A DNA stretch of 64,000 nucleotides from Ryuthela nishihirai (lineage: Eukaryota > Arthropoda > Arachnida > Araneae > Heptathelidae), in NCBI GenBank assembly GCA_038380435.1, contig JAWZYU010000030.1:65359817-65423816 (forward strand), written 5' to 3'. This document shows positions 55,830-64,000 of the stretch, piece after piece. The translations under genes were made by a program, and so were the position numbers. How positions within the stretch are numbered: the first letter of the stretch is position 1; every line of letters begins with the position of its first letter. The notes beneath the pieces were generated by a model. That model did not search any database and was not told the origin of the DNA. It was given only the letters and a program-made list of their open reading frames with translations.

Positions 55830-56836
55830 CCCTTCCAGAGTCCAGTCTGAAAAACTGGTTTACATCCAGAGGCCAAATTTAACTTTAAAACTTTTTTTTC
55901 GCTATTATTTTTCAAATTATAGTGAAAGGAATTATGGCATGTCGGCTGCCAAATTAATCAACATTTAATTCTGAATTTTCTGAAAATAAAATATTTAACA
56001 AAAAAGACCATATGTTTCATTTCAATAGGACTTTTTTAGAGTCATGTAATAAAAAAATGCATCTGGCAACACAAATAAAAATTTATAAAAAAAAAGCTAA
56101 TAGAAATGATTATAATGCACATGAATAGAAAGGCTATTTATTTCTAAATAACAAAAAAATTCTTGTTTAAAGTAAACATTTCTTCCGTTTTCAAATTTTT
56201 TTCTCCATACTATATTTTGAGAAAAAGTCCAGGCTTGTTGCAGTCCAATAAACAAGTCACATTTAGAATATTTTTAATAAATAATTAATCAACAGAAGTA
56301 GCTCATGTTATATACCAAATTAAAAAGAATTTAATTCTGAATTTTATTGAAGTAAAAATTTTAAACACTGTAGTAACATATTAATTTTAATAATAATTTT
56401 TATAGTGATATACCAAAAAAGGTACACATTTCATAATTACTTCCAAAATCTTCCATTTTTAAAAAAGTAGAAGTTCTTTGTTAATTATCAAATTTTAAAA
56501 ACTTTAAGGAAAAATTTGTTGATAATAGTTCAAATCAAACTTCTGAGCTTAAATTAGGGGATTGCTTCAGCAAAGAATAATGTTAACAAACAAATTGGCA
56601 ATACCTTATATAACTTCTAAGAAATGGCAAACAGATGGCTTTAACAAATTATTTATGTCATAGTTTAATAAAATATGCATCAAATAAAAAAGGAAAGTAT
56701 ATTTATCAAGCTTAAATTACATATTTTTTATAAGATATCTATTAAAGAATTTTAAAATGGCAATTTATATTTTTTTTTAAATCGTTTTCTTTTATTGTAT
56801 TAAAAACGGATATATACGTTCTGGACACTGGAAGGG
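55830..56836. mobile_element. 1-kb piggyBac-like MITE, copy 2
   Basis: Starts CCCTTCCAGAGTCCAG and ends CTGGACACTGGAAGGG, with TTAA on both sides (55826-55829, 56837-56840). Full-length relative of 17371-18360 in the opposite orientation, with many shared phrases (AATTCTGAATTTT, TAGAAATGATTAT, GTCCAGGCTTGTTGCAGTCC). No ORF. Confidence 0.85.
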
Positions 56837-57224
56837 TTAATAATGCAAAAAATGCGAAAGAAATTTATGATACATTAGAAATAATTCATTGTAAGGAAAA
56901 TAAAGAAATATAATACTCTTAAATTGCTAATGGACTCGCAGACACACAGCCTGCATTTTACGGTTAATAAAGACGAGTCCTGACATTACAATGCACTAGT
57001 TAGATTTTTGAAATGGAGTGTTTTATCACCTGAATATATTATTTCGCAGTCTTCCAAACGAGAATTGGTTAGTTTTGTTCTTGTTTTCCAATTGATGTTA
57101 TTCTAATAGAAAAATCACTCTCACATGGGTATGTGGTTTTTAAATATAGAACAATATCTTCAGATGAATCAGGTCGACGTAGCCTGAACCGAAGGAGGAA
57201 TAAGGAACAAAAGCGGACGCTACA
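56837..57224. other. Spacer, nothing recognised
   Basis: Short AT-rich stretch between two MITEs. Confidence 0.4.
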
Positions 57225-57550
57225 TTTAAGAATAAGTCTTCATTGATGTAATTGAAAAGGGGGGGGGGGGGAAAGCTGTAACAATAGTTACATTCAGGCC
57301 TAAATCTAGTAAAAAACTAGAGGGTGGGGGGGCAAGAAACACAATCGAGTAGAAAAATAGAAAAAGAAGAGATTGAAAAAGGGAAACCGTATTTAGAATG
57401 CTACGTAACATTTCCCCCTCCATTTTACAGGTCGCTAAAAAATTTCTTGAAAAACTGCATGAAATGTAAATAAATTTAATCATTTTTTTGCCTCTGTTAC
57501 CCTTACTAGAATTCTGAAAGGGGGAAATGCCCCATCCCAGACCCGGCACT
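57225..57550. repeat. hAT-like MITE relative of 60392-60662
   Basis: AAATTTCTTGAAAAACTGCA, TGAAATGTAAATAAATTTAA and AATTCTGAAAGGGGG match the 60.4 kb element in inverse orientation. The outer parts (CAGGCCTAAATCTAG and CCCAGACCCGGCACTGG) resemble its ends. Long G run at 57259-57270. Confidence 0.55.
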
Positions 57551-57960
57551 GGTTACATTAATTATTTTCTAGACTTCACATCTCACGTCAATGATGTTAA
57601 GAGGTCCCTCTGGTTGAGAAATCTAGGAAGACATGCGAGGACTTCAGAAGTAAAGTCGCATTGTCTCCAGTGGTGAGTTATAGACTTTTAATTCGAAGTG
57701 GAAAGGTTTCATATGCACGCGAAATGCGTGGCAATTCCCTCTGTCTGCCACTGTGTACGAAGACATAATCGATTGGTCTTTGTAGTCTTTTCGACAGGTC
57801 TTCGAAGAAGGCTGACCTAAAACATTTTCCTATGTTTGACAAAACGAAAATCTAAATTATGCTACTTAATAGAAAATAATGAATTTGTTGCTATAGGCTT
57901 ACTGTTGTTTCAGACCAGTAGCTTTTCATTTTAGAATAAGACGAAAATTGCATCATGAAC

Positions 57961-58335
57961 GGGGCGGGGTGGCTCAGTCGGTAGCGCGCCAGGCTCGTAA
58001 TCGAGTCGAGTCCCAGCTGGGTCAGCGTTGAGATTTATCTCCGCAAAATTTCCCCGCCCTGCCCACGGTCAGTAGGGGACACCGATGGGCTTGAAAAGGT
58101 CGCCGCCGTCCGTCGGATGGGACGTTAAGCTGTGGCCCCGTGTGCGGGAGAGCCATACCCTGCGCACGTTAAAGAACACGCTCGATGGCCTTGACGGGAG
58201 GCTACCATCTGTCTCCCAACAGCTGTTCCTGTGGGTCCCCTCCCCCAACCTTCTCTGAGCCTTCGGGGTCCATGTGACCTGGCCATTTAGCCCATGGTGT
58301 GCAAAAAAGTGCCGCTCAGAGGTAAAACAATCCAA
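57961..58335 (+). mobile_element. SINE-A with target duplication
   Basis: Head GGGGCGGGGTGGCTCAGTCG; about a dozen bases are lost around the B box (GTAATCGAGTCGAGTCCC), removing the normal GGTTCGA. Full body and an AAAACAATCCA tail. TGCATCATGAAC flanks exactly (57949-57960, 58336-58347). Confidence 0.92.
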
Positions 58336-58347
58336 TGCATCATGAAC

Positions 58348-59170
58348 ATCTTAGGAATAAAGTTTTTCAATGGTTTTATATCACTAATCCCTTTGTCTTA
58401 TTAGCACATATGAATGATCATTGCAACGTCTACTAATTGCACTCATGGTGTGGCAACAGAAAACTTTTGCAAACATACTTCCGTTTATACTGATATTTCT
58501 TTTTCATTCACTACCTTTTAAAAAGTTGGAAAAAATTTTCTATTTGTCTTCTCGGTGGCAATCATACTTCATTTTTCCATAAAGAAAATGGTTTCTCGTG
58601 CTTTGTGTTATATTTTACGCTTGAAAGATTTAAAGAGTGAGAACTGTTTGCCAGACGATTTTAATCTCGTCGTTTGATGCTGTGACGACCAGTACTTCTT
58701 CCGCCATTTGCTTCAGCTATTAACTGATAATGGTCTGTGACTTCATAATGACGTCACTCGAGGTAAAGGAGTTACGGTTTGGCTCTGCAATGACCGTTGA
58801 AGAAAGTGGCGCTCAAGGCCAGCCTCTTGGGGTTTACCTCTTTACAAATGCTTTGGCAAAATCTCAAACATTAATCATTATAATAATGTATGATTATTCA
58901 CGGTAGTAAAATTGCAATTCTTGTGATTTCTGCTGAATTGTTTACTATTCCAGAGAAATCTGGATTCTCTAGATTTTGTTACCTTAGAACAGTATTCATA
59001 GATTCACCGAGTCAAATGAATCTGTTCCAATAAAACAAAAACTCCTTTTTTTAGACAAAATACCCTGAAATACTGAAAATATCCCTGGGTTTGTAATTTT
59101 GTCCTTGCATTACCGAAAAGCAAGTTGTAATGCTTAGTCATACAAGAGGAAGAATGTCACATTCATCAGA
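58348..59170. other. Spacer with a CRE-like palindrome
   Basis: TGACGTCA at 58749-58756 lies in a locally less AT-rich stretch (58660-58850). This could be regulatory, but there is no gene to attach it to. Confidence 0.3.
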
Positions 59171-59550
59171 GTTGGCTGAGTTGTTTTACTTCTGAGCGGC
59201 GCTTTTTTCCACAGAATGGGCTAAATGGCAATGTCACATGGACCCCGAAGGCTCGGAGAAGGTTTGGGGAGGGGACCAACTGGAACAACTGTTGGGAAAC
59301 AGATGGTATCCTCCCGTCAAGGCCATCCAGTGTGTTCTTTAACGTGAACAAGGTATGGCTCTCCCGCACACGGGTCAACGGCTTAACGTCCCATCCGACG
59401 GACGGCGGCCTTTCCAAGCCCATCGGTGTCCCCTACTGACCGTGGGCAGGGCTGGGTATTTTGCGGAGATAAATCTCAACGCTGACCCAAATGGGACTCG
59501 AACCTGCAGATTACGAGCCTGGAGCGCTACCGACTGAGCCACCCCCGCCC
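59171..59550 (-). mobile_element. Full-length SINE-A with 13-bp target duplication
   Basis: Inverse copy from TTGGCTGAGTTGTTTTACTT to GAGCCACCCCCGCCC, with a small deletion near the B box. CACATTCATCAGA flanks exactly (59158-59170, 59551-59563). Confidence 0.92.
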
Positions 59551-59563
59551 CACATTCATCAGA

Positions 59564-60344
59564 AAGTAATCCGGAAGTGTTTAAAATACCTTTGACAAAG
59601 GGTTGTAGTTCGAAGGATACACAGTGTTTCAAGGTTATGTTGGGATTTAGTGTGATTAATCTCATAATGGTTTCTCTATACTGATAATGTGGAGTGAAAA
59701 CAAAGCTGGGAACACGTCTCAAAATTTCTAGCACATGTAAAGGAGAGAGAGAAATGAAAAAGTCGGAAATCCGCGATATCAAAATATTTGTGTAGTAGAG
59801 GGAATCAGAAATCTTGAATCCTAAGAAAATGCATTCTCACTGACGTTAATATGGCAAAAAGGTAGATTAAAAAATCAAATCTTCTCAGACTGATATTTTG
59901 AAGGAAATCTGTGAGAGTTTTCAGAAACTTGTCGCTTAAGCATTTTAGACTTCGCAGTTAAAAATGGGTCAAGATGTCTCGTGCATATGTTGGTCAGTGG
60001 AAAGCCAAATTTGTGATATTTTTTTTTGAGCTCCTAAACTTCTTTTTTCAACCAAACTTTTCCAACCCCTAAAATGAATTTTATGTTGGAAAATGGTATT
60101 GAAGGTAATTTAAATATCTGAATCAAAGCCTCAACAACGAAACGCAGAAGAGAGAATTTTTTATTTTTAGTTTAATACAAATAAACTGGTTAGTCACTTT
60201 TATTATACGCTCATGGGAGAGGTAGATTTCTTTATAAGCAAGATAACAGTGCTTTTTATTCCTCTGATTTAAAAGTGTGTTTGATTCTGATGCAGAATCT
60301 TTGACAGGGTGAAACTCTGTTTGTCTGATCTGTTGACCGGATGC
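59564..60344. other. Spacer, nothing recognised
   Basis: AT-rich sequence without recognisable gene or repeat. Confidence 0.4.
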
Positions 60345-60760
60345 AGAAATGTAGATTAACGATTCGGGTTATGAACAGCATTACATAAGGGCAGGGCCAA
60401 ATCTAGAGGGGGGGTGGTGGCAGGGGGACCTGCCCCTCTCCCCTTTCTGAATGCTTGTAAGGATCGTAAAAAAAAGGCAAAAATTATTAAACTTATTTAT
60501 ATTTCATGCATTTTTCAAGAAATTTTCAAACACCTGTAAAAAGAGGGAGAAATGCTTTACTGCTTTGGAAATCCAACCTCTCACCCCCCCCCCCCCACTT
60601 TTACGTTTTTACGACTCGATGGTTTTTCATGCACCCTCTATTATTTTCTAGATCCGGGCCTGCATAGGGATTGAAGAAAAGGGGGATTACCTACTTGCTA
60701 ATAGGCCGACAATGTCGAACAGGATCTCGTTAGAATCGAATTAGAATTAGCCTGAAGTGC
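60345..60760 (+). pseudogene. LINE C-terminal fragment split by a MITE
   Basis: The left piece GATTCGGGTTATGAACAGCA (to 60391) and right piece AAAAGGGGGATTACC, GACAATGTCGAACAGGATCT, CGTTAGAATCGAATTA (60663-60760) correspond to 47470-47570 of the LINE. The MITE lies between them. Confidence 0.65.
60392..60662. mobile_element. hAT-type MITE inserted in a LINE fragment
   Basis: Ends CAGGGCCAAATCTAGAGG and, inverted, CAGGCCCGGATCTAGAAA. CATAAGGG and CATAGGGA flank it (imperfect 8 bp). A run of about 13 C lies near 60584. The LINE match resumes on the right. Confidence 0.7.
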
Positions 60761-61683
60761 CTCAATGTTCATGAGATCTATTGCCTCGTGTTGCTTTCGC
60801 TATAAGAATATTGTTACGCAGATGAACGTGCTGCAATGAATTTATGATAAACGTGTCATGAACGCTCGCGTATGCTTGTGCGTGAAAATTACGTTATCAA
60901 CTGTTTAGAACGGAGATGCTTTGAATAAGAAGATTCGTGGAGAAAAAAAAACAAAAAAATAATAGGTGTAGTGGAGTAGTGAAGAAATAAGGATATATTG
61001 TATTAAATTAATGTTGTGTGTTACTACGTAAGAAGACTCTTATTATTTGAGTCAAGATGAGCCTGGTTCCGGTGGTGAAAGGGAATCAAGAGTAAAGTTA
61101 TTTTTGGGTCCTCTATCAGGAGAGATCAACATTAGATGTTTCGTATCTGTAAGGTATAAAGCATTATTAAGGTAGTCCTCAAACACAAATGAAATTCAAT
61201 AGTAATTGGTTTGTTTGTTGGATGTTACAAAGTAATAGGTTCTATTTTGTTGTAGGAACTGAATATTGACAGCATTGTGGTTTAAACATTGAAAATTAGC
61301 TAAACATAGTAAATTGTCCTTTTTATGGTTTGACTTTATACTAAGAGGAATAGAAATACTTGTGTTTAGATAAGATTGTTTAATTTTTGTGCCTTTGTAA
61401 AAAAATTACTTCATTCATACTTTAGTTTGGTATACATATATACTATTTTTGAACTCACGCTAAGTTTTCATCTGTTTGAATTCATAACAATATTAAGAAA
61501 TCCGACCAGATAGTTCGGATATTGATTTGAGCGACTGTACTGCTGATTATTAGAACTTACCTTATTAAACACTGCAGTTTTGTCTTTGGAGATAAGTCAT
61601 TTTGAACATTCCATTGGACAATTTTATCACATGCTTTGAAGTAATTATGCTAAAAAAAAGTACTATAATTCAGTAATAAAGTG
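60761..61683. other. Spacer, nothing recognised
   Basis: No supported feature. Confidence 0.4.
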
Positions 61684-61735
61684 TCACAGGAAAGCGTCCT
61701 GTAGACAAGAAACACTTGAAATAATTAGCTAGGAA
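61684..61735 (+). repeat. Interspersed repeat shared with 22909-22960
   Basis: TCACAGGAAAGCGTCCTGTA, GACAAGAAACACTTGAAATA, ATTAGCTA is nearly the same as the 22.9 kb segment. Class unknown. Confidence 0.55.
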
Positions 61736-61904
61736 AAAAAAAAGGTTTTCATCAGTGGAACTCAAATCTCAGGCGTCATAACGGTCTCAGAAATTTGACC
61801 AACAGAAATTAATCAGTTCTTCAACAAAATGACATAGAAGCATGCACGCAATTTTTCTTGATTCCGCCAGTGCCGCCGCTATGTCACTTTGTTGAATAAA
61901 TTGC

Positions 61905-61985
61905 TCTAGTTCCTTGTGGTCTACGGTTATGACGCTTAGCATGCTTCTAGGAGACGTGGGTTAAAATCCCAGTGAGGGCAACTTA
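61905..61985 (+). repeat. tRNA-like sequence, probably a SINE head or pseudo-tRNA
   Basis: TGGTCTACGGTTATGACGCT resembles an A box and GGGTTAAAATCCCAGTGAGG a B box, spaced as in a tRNA. GGTTAAAATCC departs from GGTTCGANTCC, and the acceptor arms do not pair well, so not a functional tRNA. Confidence 0.4.
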
Positions 61986-62154
61986 TTATTCAAAGTAGTG
62001 TAAGCTTGCCTCTGTAAACAAAGCAAGTGGTTTTAGAATATAGGGAAACTCACTGCTGAAAATAACAGAAATTGATAGGAATTTAATGTTGTTTTGTTTT
62101 CATTTACGATTTCCTACGTTCGTCTGTGTTTTTATTCTGCACATTTCTCTAGGA

Positions 62155-63546
62155 TAGGGGTTCTCAATGTGGGGTGCACGGTAAAATTTTTTAGGGTAAG
62201 CCGTGAGAGCTCAAAAGTCGTTAGATATATGTTATATATATATATGCTTTATTTTATTCCCATTGTTATACTATAACTATAGTTTTATCTATCTATACAA
62301 GGGATACGCCAGTTACATACACATTTCCAGGGGGGGGGGGGTGAAGCATAAATGGTTGAGAACCACTGATATATATATATTATTCCCATTGTTATACTAT
62401 AACTATAGTTTTATCTATCTATACAAGGGGTACGCCAGTTGCATCACATTTCCAGGGGGTACGTGAAGCATAAAAGGTTGAGTTGTTGGGTTGGGTTGTT
62501 TTACCTCTGAGCGGCACTTTTTTGCACACCATGGGCTAAATGGCCAGGTCACATGGACCCCGGGGCTCAGAGAAGGTTGGGGGAGGGGACCCACTGGAAC
62601 AGCTGTTGGGAGACAGATGGTAGCCTCCCGTCAAGGCCATCCAGCGTGTTCTTTAACGTGCACAGGGTATGGCTCTCCCGCACACGGGGCCACGGCTTAA
62701 CGTCCCATCCGACGGACGGCGGCCTTTCCAAGCCCATCAATGTCCCCTACTGACCATAAATAAAAGGTTGAGAACCACTGATATATATGTTTTATTTTAT
62801 TCCCATTGTTATACTATAACTATAGTTCTATCTATCTATACAAGGGGTACACCAGTTGCATAGACATTTCCAGAGGGTACGTGAAGCATAAAAGGTTGAG
62901 AACCACTGATATATATGTTTTATTTTATTTCCATTGTTATACTATAACTATAGTTTTATCTATCTATACAAGGGGTACACCAGTTGCATACACATTTCCA
63001 GGGGGTGTGTGAAGCATAAAAGGTTGAGAACCACTGATATATATGTTTTATTTTATTCCCATTGTTATACTATAACTATAGTTTTATCTATCTACAAGGG
63101 GTACGCCAGTTACATACACATTTCCAGGGGCTACGTGAAGCATAAAAGGTTGAGAACCACTGATATATATGTTTTATTTCATTCCCATTGTTATACTATA
63201 ACTATAGTTTTATCTATCTATACAAGGGGTACGCCAGTTACATACACATATCCAGGGGGTACGTGAAGCATAAAAGGTTGAGAACCACTGATATATATGT
63301 TTTATTTTATTCCCATTGTTATACTATAACTATAGTTTTATCTATCTATATAAGGGGTACGCCAGTTACATACACCTTTCCAGGGGGTACGTGAAGCATA
63401 AAAGGTTGAGAACCACTGATATATAGGTTTTATTTTATTTCCATTGTTATACTATAACTATAGTTTTATCTATCTATACAAGGGGTACACCAGTTGCATA
63501 CACATTTCCAGAGGGTACGTGAAGCATAAAAGGTTGAGAACCACTG
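62155..63546. mobile_element. hAT-type MITE containing a ~127-bp minisatellite
   Basis: The left end TAGGGGTTCTCAA and inverted right end CAGTGGTTCTCAA are hAT-like, and CTCTAGGA is duplicated at 62147-62154 and 63547-63554. Between them about eight head-to-tail units of about 127 bp each carry TTGTTATACTATAACTATAG, TTTTATCTATCTATACAAGG, GGTACGCCAGTT and AGGTTGAGAACCACTGATAT. Each unit ends with the right-end sequence of the element. The unit near 62400-62480 is split by a SINE-A. Confidence 0.85.
62483..62759 (-). mobile_element. SINE-A, head missing, inside the minisatellite
   Basis: Inverse copy from TTGTTGGGTTGGGTTGTTTT to CCCATCAATGTCCCCTACTG; the tRNA head and proximal body are missing (5' truncated). 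ATAAAAGGTTGAG, part of a minisatellite unit, is duplicated on both sides. Confidence 0.9.
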
Positions 63547-63554
63547 CTCTAGGA

Positions 63555-64000
63555 TATGGAAACTAATTTCCGATTTCAAGCATGAAATGTCTCAAAGGAT
63601 ATTTAAGTGCGAAAGTTTTTTCCGCTTTTCTTGTTGAACGTGAAAGGAACGATTGCATGCGGTACAGTTCCCAGCTATCGTCACCCTATTGGATCGGAAG
63701 TATTGATTCTGAAGTAACCACACCCGAATTAGCGAAGGTCACTTTGTGGTTCCAATGCCCGATATCAATTCTATTGTGTTTCAAGAATGGAAGGATATTC
63801 GCAGCGTTCGCTATTATTCTTTTCCTTAAACAAATCTCCATTTATCGACATGTCCTTGCAGAATCAAATCTTTCGGCCTCGCTTTCTTTGTCGAAATTTT
63901 ACTCGCGTCACGTGGTGATCTCTCTCGTTCATTCTCCCCTTCCAAGTTTTACCCCCCCCCCATTCTGTCGCAATTCAGAGACAAAGGCAATCAACACAGA
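63555..64000. other. Spacer, nothing recognised
   Basis: Mixed-composition sequence to the window end; no ORF or repeat family supported. Confidence 0.4.

Noticed and set aside
62203..63394. Chain of overlapping ORFs with repeated YYNYSFIYLYKGY-type peptides
   Set aside because: Translation of a ~127-bp minisatellite, where two thirds of unit lengths shift frame. No start context or conserved frame.
62155..63546. CRISPR-like or centromeric satellite array
   Set aside because: Units are long, lack repeat-spacer alternation, and the whole array is enclosed by hAT-like ends and one 8-bp duplication.
1..64000. Endogenous viral elements or LTR retrotransposons
   Set aside because: No gag, protease, integrase or envelope-like blocks and no long terminal direct repeats were seen. 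The only reverse transcriptase is from a non-LTR LINE.

Overview
The window looks like nuclear DNA from an animal, most likely an arthropod. It is AT-rich, its exons have GT-AG boundaries, and it is dense in tRNA-derived SINEs, Tc1/mariner, Tigger-like, hAT and piggyBac-like DNA transposons, and one RTE-like LINE. The species cannot be named from the sequence alone. There are no bacterial operons, rRNA genes, CRISPR arrays or convincing functional tRNA genes.

One host gene can be reconstructed. Five exons on the minus strand (16498-16627, 12706-12829, 12309-12400, 9151-9202, 1268-1384) join in phase. They encode the first 159 residues of a PABIR/FAM122-type protein, an inhibitor and regulator of the PP2A-B55 phosphatase. 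The initiator ATG is inside the 16.5 kb exon, so a 5'UTR exon and promoter lie further right. The 3' coding end lies left of the window.

Layout. 0-7 kb: last visible PABIR exon, a decayed copy of an unnamed arthropod-wide transposon-like protein (2.0-3.6 kb), a LINE endonuclease fragment, a Tc1 fragment and a palindromic MITE. 7-13 kb: SINEs, hairpins and PABIR exons 2-4. 11-18.5 kb: mariner and other DDE remnants, PABIR coding exon 1 and a 1 kb piggyBac-like MITE. 20.5-22 kb: a near-complete but broken Tc1 element. 23-28.5 kb: two foldback elements peppered with SINEs. 30.1-31.8 kb: an internally deleted Tigger/pogo element. 32.7-43 kb: many SINE copies, several MITEs and a ZBED/FAM200-type hAT pseudogene. 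43.4 kb: an unrecognised ORF. 44.2-47.7 kb: a lightly damaged LINE. 48.7-51.7 kb: a complete hAT transposon with TIRs and an 8-bp target duplication. 52-60.7 kb: nested MITEs and SINEs. 62.1-63.6 kb: a hAT-type MITE whose interior has become a minisatellite of about 127 bp units.

Three SINE families are named here for convenience. SINE-A is about 385 bp, with a tRNA-like head, a long GC-rich body and a CAA/CCAAT-rich tail. SINE-B is about 210 bp and ends in a CAAGCAGCTGCTTG palindrome plus an A/T tail. SINE-C is a short tRNA-like module, often found in hairpins. Many SINE-A and SINE-B copies have intact 11-13 bp target duplications, which implies fairly recent activity driven in trans by a LINE. 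I found no convincing new cellular system. The most unusual signals are structural: the minisatellite born inside a hAT MITE, a mariner split by a copy of its own 3' flank, SINE fragments copied locally in inverted orientation, and long foldback elements.
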